Positions 33,836-41,443 of a stretch of 64,000 bases of DNA are shown piece by piece. The stretch's first letter is position 1, and every line of letters starts with the position of its first letter. The position numbers and the translations under genes are program-made. This stretch comes from Streptomyces lucensis JCM 4490 (GTDB lineage Bacteria; Actinomycetota; Actinomycetes; Streptomycetales; Streptomycetaceae), in the NCBI RefSeq assembly GCF_014650035.1, contig NZ_BMUE01000001.1:620001-684000 (forward strand), read 5' to 3'. The notes beneath the pieces were generated by a model, which made no database searches, was not told the origin of the DNA, and was given only the letters and a program-made list of their open reading frames with translations.

Positions 33836-33846
33836 GGGAGCCCGTC

Positions 33847-34527
33847 ATGAACCAGCCGCTCGCGGGCTACGCCCCCGCACCCGTCACCGCCCGCATGGAG
33901 AACCACGGCAACCACATGCTGAAGGTCGCCATGCAGACCGGCAACGACCTCCTCGCGCGCGTGGGCTCGATGGTCGCCTACGAAGGCTTCATCCAGTACG
34001 AGCCCAACCCGCCGGCCGTCCGCCAGATCGCCCGTGACTGGATGACCGGCGAGGGCGCCCCGCTGATGAAGTGCTCCGGCGACGGCCTGCTCTACCTCGC
34101 CGACTACGGCGCCGACGTGGTCGTGATCAACCTCAACGGCGACGGCATCTCCGTCAACGCCACCAACCTCCTCGCCTTCGACGCCCACCTGAGCTGGGGC
34201 GTGGAGCGGGTGAAGGGGCTCGCGAAGTTCGCCGGGCAGGGCCTGTGGAACACGAAGATCTCCGGGCAGGGCTGGGTCGCGCTGACCTCCCGCGGCAAGC
34301 CGATCGTCGTCGACTGCGGCGGCGGCGAGGACGAGACCTACGTCGACCCCGACGCGCTCGTCGCCTGGTCCCCGAACCTGAAGGTGAAGGGCAAGCGCAG
34401 CTTCAAGGCGCAGTCGCTGATCGGCCGGGGCAGCGGCGAGGCCTACCAGATGGCCTTCTCCGGCCAGGGCATCGTCGTCGTCCAGCCCAGTGAGGACAGC
34501 ACCGACCGCCTCCGGGTCCGGGGCTGA
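33847..34527 (+). CDS. AIM24 family protein (second of array)
   Basis: A 226-residue single-domain AIM24 protein whose ATG comes 11 bases after the preceding stop, with GAGGGAGCC as ribosome-binding site. Diagnostic segments are NDLLARVGSMVAYEGFIQYE, LMKCSGDGLLYLADYGADV, LLAFDAHLSWGVERVKG and FSGQGIVVVQPSE. It is close in pattern to the C-terminal domain of the upstream fusion protein and to the next gene, so the three arose by duplication. No signal peptide or membrane segment. Function unknown; likely forms a mixed beta-sandwich assembly with its neighbours. Confidence 0.88.
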   Translation: MNQPLAGYAPAPVTARMENHGNHMLKVAMQTGNDLLARVGSMVAYEGFIQYEPNPPAVRQIARDWMTGEGAPLMKCSGDGLLYLADYGADVVVINLNGDGISVNATNLLAFDAHLSWGVERVKGLAKFAGQGLWNTKISGQGWVALTSRGKPIVVDCGGGEDETYVDPDALVAWSPNLKVKGKRSFKAQSLIGRGSGEAYQMAFSGQGIVVVQPSEDSTDRLRVRG

Positions 34528-34544
34528 GGGGGAGCCAGAACATC

Positions 34545-35300
34545 ATGCAGAGCCCGCTTTTCGCCCACAACGACTCGCAGACCCAGGAGCGCTGGAGCCT
34601 GCAGAACAAGCAGATGCTCCGCGTCACCCTGGAGGGCCACGACGACATCCTCGCCCGCAAGGGCACCATGGTGGCCTACCAGGGACTCGTCGAGTTCGAC
34701 GCCGAGTACCGAAGCAACAACCAGGCACGCGCGCGTGCGCACACCGGTGAGGGCCTGGACCTGATGCGCTGTCACGGCCAGGGCATCGTCTACCTCGCCA
34801 ACCTCGCCCAGCACGTGCACCTCATGGACGTCGAGCAGGACGGGCTGACCGTCGACAGCTCCTACGTCCTCGCCATGGACTCCTCGCTGCACCACGAGGT
34901 CATCGCCGTCGACAGCCTCTACGGCATCTCCGGCTCCGGGAAGTACCAGCTGAACATCACCGGGCGCGGCAGGGTCGCCCTGATGACCTCGGGCGCGCCG
35001 CTGCTGATGCAGGTCACGCCCGACAGGTACGTCAACTGCGACGCGGACGCGATCGTCGCCTGGTCCACCGGGCTGCGCGTGCAGATGCAGGCGCAGACGC
35101 ACTCGTCCGGTGTGTGGCGCAGGCGCGGCAGCACCGGGGAGGGCTGGGAGCTGAGCTTCATGGGCTCCGGGTTCGCGCTCGTCCAGCCGAGTGAGCTGCT
35201 GCCGCCGCAGAACGCGCAGATCGGTCAGGGGATCGCCGCGCAGTTCGGCATGGGGCAGCAGGGCGCGCGTGGGCAGAACCAGGGCAACGTCTGGAGTTGA
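34545..35300 (+). CDS. AIM24 family protein (third of array)
   Basis: A 251-residue AIM24 protein starting 17 bases after the preceding gene behind GAGGGGGAGCC. It shows HDDILARKGTMVAYQGLVEF, LMRCHGQGIVYLANLAQHV, YVLAMDSSLHHEVIAVDS and FMGSGFALVQPSE, with a Gln/Gly-rich tail. It closes the TerD-AIM24 operon, which ends at a strong hairpin. It differs from its neighbour by an N-terminal extension and an inserted basic loop (HSSGVWRRRGSTGEGW). No catalytic residues are known for the family. Confidence 0.88.
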   Translation: MQSPLFAHNDSQTQERWSLQNKQMLRVTLEGHDDILARKGTMVAYQGLVEFDAEYRSNNQARARAHTGEGLDLMRCHGQGIVYLANLAQHVHLMDVEQDGLTVDSSYVLAMDSSLHHEVIAVDSLYGISGSGKYQLNITGRGRVALMTSGAPLLMQVTPDRYVNCDADAIVAWSTGLRVQMQAQTHSSGVWRRRGSTGEGWELSFMGSGFALVQPSELLPPQNAQIGQGIAAQFGMGQQGARGQNQGNVWS

Positions 35301-35309
35301 GAGGCGCGC

Positions 35310-35339
35310 GAGGGGCGACCGCGAGGGCGGTCGCCCCTC
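35310..35339. terminator. Bidirectional terminator between AIM24 array and NUDIX gene
   Basis: GAGGGGCGACCGC (35310-35322) pairs perfectly with GCGGTCGCCCCTC (35327-35339) around a GAGG loop, just after the last AIM24 stop and just after the convergent NUDIX stop. Confidence 0.85.
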
Positions 35340-35345
35340 ACCGCT

Positions 35346-35867
35346 TCAGAGCCGGGCGCGGGTTGCTTCGAGCAGGCGTACGACCGACCCGTCCGCGACG
35401 TCCGCCACCTCGTCGTACGCGAACCAGCGCAGGTCCAGCGACTCCTCGCTGATCGCCTGGACGGCCCCCGGCGGGGCCAGGACCGCGTACTGGACGTCGA
35501 GGTGGCGGTGGCAGGGCGGCGGGATGGGATGCCGGTCCAGGCGGACCGGGCCGCCGGGCAGCAGGGACAGCCCCGCGATCCCGGACTCCTCCGTCGCCTC
35601 CCGCAGGGCGGCGGCCGCCACGGTGGTGTCGGCCGGTTCGCAGTGGCCGCCCATCTGCAGCCACATCCGCAGCTTCCTGTGCAGGGTGAGCAGGACCCGG
35701 CCCGCCTCGGGGTCGACCACCAGCGCGCTCGCCGTCAGGTGACCGTCCCCGCAGGCCTTCCACATGCCGTCCGGGTGGGCCGCAAGGTGGTCCAGGTAGG
35801 CCTGGCGCAGCTCTTCCTGGCCCTCGTACGCCTTGAGCACGAGGACCGCGTCGTCGTGAAGGCTCAC
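35346..35867 (-). CDS. NUDIX hydrolase
   Basis: A 173-residue NUDIX protein; the GTG at 35867 overlaps the stop of the upstream DUF2342 gene (GTGA). The NUDIX box is GGHCEPADTTVAAAALREATEE with the REATEE core glutamates. The first ~40 residues are a helical lead (LVLKAYEGQEELRQAYLDHL). CHRHLDVQYAVLAP follows the box. The substrate class (nucleoside diphosphate derivative) cannot be told from sequence. It is co-transcribed with the DUF2342 protein. Confidence 0.88.
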   Translation of the reverse strand: MSLHDDAVLVLKAYEGQEELRQAYLDHLAAHPDGMWKACGDGHLTASALVVDPEAGRVLLTLHRKLRMWLQMGGHCEPADTTVAAAALREATEESGIAGLSLLPGGPVRLDRHPIPPPCHRHLDVQYAVLAPPGAVQAISEESLDLRWFAYDEVADVADGSVVRLLEATRARL

Positions 35868-37303
35868 TCGGCGTCGTCGCCCTTGTCGTCGTCGTCCTTC
35901 TTGCGCAGGTCGGGCCCGTCCGCGGAGCCGCCCGCCGCCTCGCCGAGCATCCTGTCCAGCTCGGAGAAGTCCAGCTGCTCGCGGTGCACGAAGCCGTCCG
36001 GGTCGTCCAGGTCGGTGGCCGTCGGCAGCATGTCCGGGTGGTGCCACAGGGCGTCCCGGCCGTCGACCCCGCGCGCGTCCGTGAGGGACGCCCACAGCCG
36101 GGAGGCGTCGCGCAGCCGGCGCGGGCGCAGCTCCAGGCCGATCAGCGTGGCGAACGTCTGCTCCGCCGGGCCGCCGGTGGCGCGGCGGCGGCGCAGGGTC
36201 TCGCGCAGTGCGTCGGCGGACGACAGGCGCGGCTTCGCGGCCGCGTGGACAACCGCGTCCACCCAGCCCTCGACGAGCGCCAGAGCGGTCTCCAGGCGGG
36301 CCAGCGCGGCCTTCTGCTCGGGAGTGTCCTCCGGCTGGAACATGCCCTGCTGGAGGGCGTCCTGCAGCTGCTCGGGGTTCTGCGGGTCGAACTGGCCGAC
36401 CACGTCCTCCAGCTTGGCCGTGTCGACCTTGATGCCGCGCGCGTAGCCGTCGACCGCGCCGAACAGGTGCGAGCGCAGCCACGGCACGTGCGAGAACAGA
36501 CGCTGGTGGGCGGCCTCGCGCAGGGCCAGGTACAGCCGCACCTCCTCCTGCGGGACGCCGAGGTCCTTGCCGAAGGCCTCGACGTTGGCCGGGAGCAGCG
36601 CCGCGCGCCCGGCCGGGCCCAGCGGCAGGCCGATGTCGCTGGAGCCGACGACCTCGCCCGCGAGCACCCCGACGGCCTGCCCGATCTGGGTGCCGAACAT
36701 GGCACCGCCCATCGAGCGCATCATGCCGATCAGCGGGCCCGCCATGGCCTGCATCTCCTCGGGCAGGACATCGCCCATGGCCGCGCCGACCCGCTCGGCG
36801 ACCGGGTCGACCAGCTCCTGCCAGGCGGGCAGGGTCGCCTCGACCCATTCCGCGCGGGACCAGGCCACCGCGGAGGCGGAACCCGACGGCAGGGAGGTCG
36901 CGTCGTCCAGCCACAGGTCGGCCAGGCGCACGGCCTCCTCGACCGCCCTGCGCTCGGACGGGCCCACGCTGGCGTCCTTCGTGCCGTCCGGGGCGCCCTG
37001 GGAGACCGTCTGGCGGGCGATCTGCTTGGCCATGTCCCAGTTCACCGGGCCGCCCTCGTAGGAGAGCATCTGGCCCAGCTGCTGGAAGGCGGCGCCCAGG
37101 TCGGTGGGGTTCAGGGAGCCGAACATGGCTGCGAGCGGGTTGTCGGCGCCGGGGCCGCCGAAGCCGCCGGCTCCGGGCAGCCCGAAACCGAACGGGTTGG
37201 CCGGTCCCTGCTCACCACCGCTCTGCTGGTCCTTCTTCTTGCCCTCGTCGCCGTCTTCCGGCTCCTCCGGCGGAAGGCCGAATCCGAATGGGGTGTCACT
37301 CAC
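35864..37303 (-). CDS. DUF2342 family protein (zinc-dependent metalloprotease family)
   Basis: A 479-residue protein matching the family of Rv3195. Residues 1-60 are a Gly/Pro-rich flexible head with two FGFGLP repeats, residues ~60-440 are a helical core, and the tail is acidic and Lys-rich (DLRKKDDDDKGDDAE). The family is annotated as metalloprotease, and candidate metal residues lie in EAAHQRLFSHVPWLRSHLF and ALVEGWVDAVVHAA, but no canonical HExxH is visible, so protease activity is not shown here. It is followed within an overlapping codon by the NUDIX gene and lies divergent to the SDR gene. Confidence 0.82.
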   Translation of the reverse strand: MSDTPFGFGLPPEEPEDGDEGKKKDQQSGGEQGPANPFGFGLPGAGGFGGPGADNPLAAMFGSLNPTDLGAAFQQLGQMLSYEGGPVNWDMAKQIARQTVSQGAPDGTKDASVGPSERRAVEEAVRLADLWLDDATSLPSGSASAVAWSRAEWVEATLPAWQELVDPVAERVGAAMGDVLPEEMQAMAGPLIGMMRSMGGAMFGTQIGQAVGVLAGEVVGSSDIGLPLGPAGRAALLPANVEAFGKDLGVPQEEVRLYLALREAAHQRLFSHVPWLRSHLFGAVDGYARGIKVDTAKLEDVVGQFDPQNPEQLQDALQQGMFQPEDTPEQKAALARLETALALVEGWVDAVVHAAAKPRLSSADALRETLRRRRATGGPAEQTFATLIGLELRPRRLRDASRLWASLTDARGVDGRDALWHHPDMLPTATDLDDPDGFVHREQLDFSELDRMLGEAAGGSADGPDLRKKDDDDKGDDAE

Positions 37304-37492
37304 GGGGTTCCTCGGCTGGTAAGGCCACCGGTTCTCCGGCGGCGCGGCTGCCCGACGTCACCACCCAGCGTAGACACCCCGGCCCGATCGGGCCTCGGTG
37401 CTTCGCCCACGACAGGCCTGCGGCAGGATGGATGCACCTGGTACGTGCGCCTCACTCGCGCCCGTACAGAAGACAACCGCTGGAGACGCCCG

Positions 37493-38605
37493 GTGAGTTC
37501 CCCAGATCCGCAGGTTCGCGCAGCGCGAAACCGTTCAACCCCTCCCGCCGTGCGCGGGCCCGTCGTCGCGGTCACCGGCGCCGCCACCGGGGTGGGCGCC
37601 CTGCTCACCGAGCGGCTGGCCGCCAGTGAGGAGATCAAGCAGGTCGTCGCCATCGACGAGCGGCGCGGGGAGTGCGCCGACGCCCAGTGGCACATCCTCG
37701 ACGTCCGCGACCCCGCCATCGCGGACAAGCTGCGCGGCGCCGACGTGGTCGTGCACCTCGCCCTCGACCTCGACCTGGAGACCGATCCGGCGGCCCGCAC
37801 GGCCTACAACGTCCGGGGGACCCAGACCGTGCTGACGGCCGCCGCGGCCGCCGGGGTGCACCGGGTGGTGCTGTGCACCTCGGCGATGGTCTACGGCGCG
37901 CTGCCGGACAACGAGCTGCCCCTCTCGGAGGACGCCGAGCTGCGCGCGACGGCCGAGGCGACGGGCGTCGGGGACCTGCTGGAGATCGAGCGGCTGGCGC
38001 GCCGGGCGCCGCGGGCCCATCCCGGGCTGAACGTCACCGTGGTGCGGCCGGCCGTCCTCGTCGGGGGCACGGACACCGCGCTGACCCGCTACTTCGAGTC
38101 GCCGCGGCTCCTCGTCGTCGCAGGCTCGCGGCCCGCGTGGCAGTTCTGCCACGTCGAGGACCTGTGCAGCGCCCTGGAGTACGCCGTCGTGGAGAAGGTC
38201 GACGGGGAGCTGGCCGTCGGCTGCGACGGATGGCTGGAGCAGGAGGAGGTCGAGGAGCTGAGCGGCATCCGGCGGATGGAACTGCCGTCGGCGGTCGCGC
38301 TCGGCGCTGCGGCCCGCCTGCACCGGATCGGGCTCACCCCGTCCCCGGCGGGGGACCTGGCCTACACGATGTACCCCTGGGTGGTCTCCGGAAGCCGGCT
38401 GCACGACGCCGGGTGGCGGCCGAAGTGGACCAACGAGGACGTGCTCGCGGAGCTGCTGGAGGAGGTCTCCGGACGGCACACCGTGGCCGGGCGGCGGCTG
38501 GGGCGCAAGGACGCGACGGCCGCGGGAGCCGCGGGGGCGACGGTGGCCCTGCTCGGCGCCGCCGCCGTGGTCCGGCGGGCCCGCAAGGCCCGGCGGCGCG
38601 TGTGA
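37493..38605 (+). CDS. NAD-dependent epimerase/dehydratase-like SDR protein
   Basis: A 370-residue atypical extended SDR. The GTG at 37493 follows GGAGACG. The glycine motif is VAVTGAATGVGALLTERL, the strand-3 Asp is in WHILDVRDP, and TSAMVYGALPDNELPLSED holds Ser and Tyr; the expected Tyr-x3-Lys is not evident, so catalysis is doubtful. A C-terminal hydrophobic segment (GAAGATVALLGAAAVV) followed by a basic tail could anchor it to the membrane. The substrate is unknown. It stands between the DUF2342/NUDIX pair and moaE. Confidence 0.8.
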   Translation: MSSPDPQVRAARNRSTPPAVRGPVVAVTGAATGVGALLTERLAASEEIKQVVAIDERRGECADAQWHILDVRDPAIADKLRGADVVVHLALDLDLETDPAARTAYNVRGTQTVLTAAAAAGVHRVVLCTSAMVYGALPDNELPLSEDAELRATAEATGVGDLLEIERLARRAPRAHPGLNVTVVRPAVLVGGTDTALTRYFESPRLLVVAGSRPAWQFCHVEDLCSALEYAVVEKVDGELAVGCDGWLEQEEVEELSGIRRMELPSAVALGAAARLHRIGLTPSPAGDLAYTMYPWVVSGSRLHDAGWRPKWTNEDVLAELLEEVSGRHTVAGRRLGRKDATAAGAAGATVALLGAAAVVRRARKARRRV

Positions 38606-38704
38606 GGCGGCGAGCGGCGCTGCAGGAGCATCCGAAAGCGCCCGCGCGCGTGCGGGGGAGAACCCGTATTCCGGGGGACCGGACGCGTGCGGCACGATGG
38701 GGGC

Positions 38705-39163
38705 ATGGCACACACGAACGAGCACCCCGGTGAGCAGGCGGCCCAGGAGCCCATCAAGCTGATCGGCGTCCGGGAGACCGCCCTCTCCGTGGACGAGGTC
38801 TTCCAGGCCGTCGGGGACGCCGCCGCCGGCGGGATCGCGCTGTTCGTGGGCACCGTGCGCAACCACGACGGGGGCGCCGACGTGGACGCGCTCGGGTACT
38901 CCTGCCATCCCAGTGCCGAGGCCGAGATGCGGCGGATCGCGGAGAAGGTCGTCGCGGACCACCCGGTGCGCGCGCTCGCCGCCGTCCACCGGGTGGGGGA
39001 CCTGCGGGTCGGGGACCTCGCCGTCGTCGTCGCCGTGGCGTGCCCGCACCGCGGCGACGCCTTCGAGGCCTGCCGCAGACTGATCGACGACCTCAAGCAC
39101 GAGGTGCCCATCTGGAAGCACCAGAAGTTCTCCGACGGCACGGAGGAGTGGGTCGGCGCGTAG
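38705..39163 (+). CDS. moaE: Molybdopterin synthase catalytic subunit MoaE
   Basis: A 152-residue protein matching MoaE. It has ALFVGTVRNHDGG, YSCHPSAEAEMRRI, the cluster AAVHRVGDLRVGDLAVVVAV, HRGDAFEACRRLIDDLKHEV and the catalytic lysines in PIWKHQKFSDGTEEW. MoaE, with thiocarboxylated MoaD, converts cyclic pyranopterin monophosphate to molybdopterin; MoeZ in this window would recharge MoaD. No other molybdenum cofactor gene is adjacent. The first 15 residues are a variable tail. Confidence 0.93.
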   Translation: MAHTNEHPGEQAAQEPIKLIGVRETALSVDEVFQAVGDAAAGGIALFVGTVRNHDGGADVDALGYSCHPSAEAEMRRIAEKVVADHPVRALAAVHRVGDLRVGDLAVVVAVACPHRGDAFEACRRLIDDLKHEVPIWKHQKFSDGTEEWVGA

Positions 39164-39362
39164 CGCCGTCGTCGAGGGGTGGTGGCCGGGCGGGGGGAGG
39201 GCGGGTGGGGGCGGCCTGCTGACCTCTGTCGCGCCTTCCGTCACGTTCGGCCGAACGGGCTCTCCGGTTGCGTAACCGGCACCCTGGCGTGAGCGTTGTC
39301 CGTGCGAATGGTTAATCTGCTGATCAGTCAGTCGCGGACGCTCATGGGGTTGGGAGGTCGGC

Positions 39363-39536
39363 ATGGCGGCGCTTGCCTGGTTGCTGATTCCGCTGGTGGC
39401 TGCGATAGCGGCCGGACTGTGGGGCAGTTGGGCCAATCGCACCCGCAAGGTGCGCGGTGACGGTCCCGAGCTGGACGGGTACGCCCGCTTCCGCGCGGCC
39501 ATGGAGAAGTCCGACTCGGGCGCCCGTGGTGCGTGA
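39363..39536 (+). CDS. Small single-pass membrane protein
   Basis: A 57-residue peptide starting at the ATG at 39363 behind GGGAGG. One hydrophobic helix (LAWLLIPLVAAIAAGLWGSW) is followed by a basic stretch (NRTRKVRG) and a polar tail (GYARFRAAMEKSDSGA). The topology is N-out with a cytoplasmic tail by the positive-inside rule. It is codon-typical (G/C third positions) and lies 51 bases before the PDZ protease, possibly co-transcribed. Unknown function. Confidence 0.7.
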   Translation: MAALAWLLIPLVAAIAAGLWGSWANRTRKVRGDGPELDGYARFRAAMEKSDSGARGA

Positions 39537-39586
39537 CGGGGGAGCCCTCACGGTGCGCTGACAGGGGTGTCCCGTACTGTCGTGGC

Positions 39587-40684
39587 ATGCCACGCCGCAC
39601 CGCGACGATGCTCGCCTCCACCCTGATGCTGATCGCGCTCCTGTGCGCGGGAGTGCTCATCCCCGTGCCGTACGCGGAGATGTCCCCCGGCCCGACCGTG
39701 AACACGCTGGCGGACCACGAGGGCGAGCCGGTGCTGCAGATCTCCGGGCGCAAGACCTACCCGACGAACGGTCACCTCAACATGACCACCGTCCGGGTCA
39801 CCAGCGCGGACTTCCGGATGAACCTGGTGGAGGCCGTCTACGGCTGGCTGGCGCACGACAGCAAGATCGTCCCGCACGACACGCTCTACCCGGACGGCAA
39901 GACGGAGGAGCAGTCCACCCAGGAGAACGCCGAGGAGTTCAGCCAGTCCCAGGAGAGCGCGAAGGTCGCCGCCCTGAAGGAGCTGCACATCCCGGTGAAG
40001 TCCTGGGTGATCGTCTCCACCGTCGTCAAGGGCTCCCCGGCCCAGGGCAGGCTGCACGCCGGTGACGTGATCAAGGCGGTGGACGGCACGGCGGTCAAGC
40101 AGCCCTCCGACGTCGCCAAGCTGGTGACCAGGCACAAGCCCGGTCAGGACGTCGTCTTCACCGTCGTGCCGGCGAAGGAGCAGGCCGCCGCCGAGAAGGC
40201 GAAGCGGACGGCGACCGGCACGCGCGACGTCACCATCACCACGACCACGTCCGCCGACAGCGGCGCCAAGCGGGCCATCGTCGGGATCTCCGCCGGCACC
40301 GACCACTCCTTCCCGTTCACCATCGACATCAAGCTCGCCGACGTGGGCGGGCCCAGTGCCGGTCTGATGTTCGCCCTCGGCATCTACGACAAGCTCACCC
40401 CGGGCAGCCTCACCGGCGGCTCGTTCGTCGCCGGAACCGGCACCATCGAGGACGACGGCACCGTCGGGCCGATCGGCGGCATCGAGATGAAGACCGTCGG
40501 CGCGCGCGACAAGGGCGCCCGGTACTTCCTGACGCCGGCCGACAACTGCGCGGCCGCCGCCAAGGACACCCCGAGCGGGCTCACCCTGGTCAAGGTCAAG
40601 ACGATCGGTGACGCGCTCGACGCCCTGAAGGACATCCGCGGCGGGAACACCGCGGCCCTGCCCAAGTGCACCGCCAAGGGCTGA
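39587..40684 (+). CDS. PDZ domain, Lon-type (S16) membrane protease
   Basis: A 365-residue protein of the YlbL/Rv3194c type. An N-terminal membrane anchor (ASTLMLIALLCAGVLIPV) is followed by an extracytoplasmic region, a PDZ domain (~140-230, VKGSPAQGRLHAGDVIKAVDG) and a Lon-like proteolytic domain. The catalytic Ser lies in GGPSAGLMFALGIYD and the Lys in IGGIEMKTVGARDKGA, forming the S16 Ser-Lys dyad. It is expected to process proteins outside the membrane. The ATG at 39587 gives the usual short cytoplasmic start. Convergent with the PPA1309-family gene, with a hairpin between. Confidence 0.9.
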   Translation: MPRRTATMLASTLMLIALLCAGVLIPVPYAEMSPGPTVNTLADHEGEPVLQISGRKTYPTNGHLNMTTVRVTSADFRMNLVEAVYGWLAHDSKIVPHDTLYPDGKTEEQSTQENAEEFSQSQESAKVAALKELHIPVKSWVIVSTVVKGSPAQGRLHAGDVIKAVDGTAVKQPSDVAKLVTRHKPGQDVVFTVVPAKEQAAAEKAKRTATGTRDVTITTTTSADSGAKRAIVGISAGTDHSFPFTIDIKLADVGGPSAGLMFALGIYDKLTPGSLTGGSFVAGTGTIEDDGTVGPIGGIEMKTVGARDKGARYFLTPADNCAAAAKDTPSGLTLVKVKTIGDALDALKDIRGGNTAALPKCTAKG

Positions 40685-40701
40685 CCGGCACGGGACACGG
40701 A

Positions 40702-40729
40702 GGGGGCGCCCACGGATGGGGGCGCCCCC
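40702..40729. terminator. Terminator between convergent protease and PPA1309 genes
   Basis: GGGGGCGCCC (40702-40711) pairs perfectly with GGGCGCCCCC (40720-40729). It lies 18 bases past the protease stop and 21 bases past the convergent gene's stop. Confidence 0.75.
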
Positions 40730-40749
40730 GTCGCCGTACCGGCCGGACG

Positions 40750-41292
40750 TCAGTCCGCGAACGTCGCGGCCAGCGCCTCGGCGAGGCCCGGAACCAGCGC
40801 GGGGCCCGTCAGGACCTCCGTCGAAGAGTCCTTCTCGCGCAGCCGCAGCGCCGACTCGCGGCTGCCGTCGCGCAGCACCGCGACCGTCATGCGGACCTCC
40901 TGGCGCTCGGGGTGATCGGCCACCCACTTGGCCAGCCTCGCCTCGCTCAGGCCCTTGGGAACCTGCGCCTCGGCCGACGGAGGCAGCATCAGGCGCTCCA
41001 CCGAGAGTGCGCAGCCGGTGACCGCGTCGGGCCAGGCGATGGTGCCGAGGAACTCGTCCAGCGGGCTGCCGGACGGGATCTCGTCCTGCTCGATCGGGGT
41101 GAGACCGGTGGTGCCGTCGTCGTCCGCCAGGCCCAGCTGGGCGGCGAGGGAGGGTTCCTGGGCCCGCAGCCGTGCGGTGTCGACAAGGGCGAAGAGGCGA
41201 GCGGGCTGGTCCCAGCCGAGGCCGGAGACGTACTCGTCGATCTCGAGTACGGCCCGGGTGAGCGGGCTCGCTGCCATGGGAGTGTTGGACAT
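40750..41292 (-). CDS. PPA1309 family protein
   Basis: A 180-residue soluble protein with an ATG start at 41292. Characteristic segments are TRAVLEIDEYVSGLGWDQPARLFALVDT and WPDAVTGCALSVERLMLPP, matching an actinobacterial family of unknown function. No catalytic motif or membrane segment is visible. It is divergent from the UPF0182 gene and convergent with the protease, the same arrangement in related genomes as I recall. Confidence 0.85.
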   Translation of the reverse strand: MSNTPMAASPLTRAVLEIDEYVSGLGWDQPARLFALVDTARLRAQEPSLAAQLGLADDDGTTGLTPIEQDEIPSGSPLDEFLGTIAWPDAVTGCALSVERLMLPPSAEAQVPKGLSEARLAKWVADHPERQEVRMTVAVLRDGSRESALRLREKDSSTEVLTGPALVPGLAEALAATFAD

Positions 41293-41443
41293 GGTCACAA
41301 TCCTGCCTCGTTCCCGGCCGGAATCGGGAACCGAGTAAACCGTGAGTAAGTTGCATAGGTGTGGGCCCACGATCACGGGGGGCCACGGCGGGCCCGCGAA
41401 CACGGGGGCCTGACGGATCGACAGCGACTTCGAGGTGCGCACC

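Noticed and set aside
41327..41353. SigR-type promoter for the UPF0182 gene
   Set aside because: The -35 reads GGGAAC, not GGAAT, so it fits other ECF sigma factors as well; kept only as a note in the gene entry.
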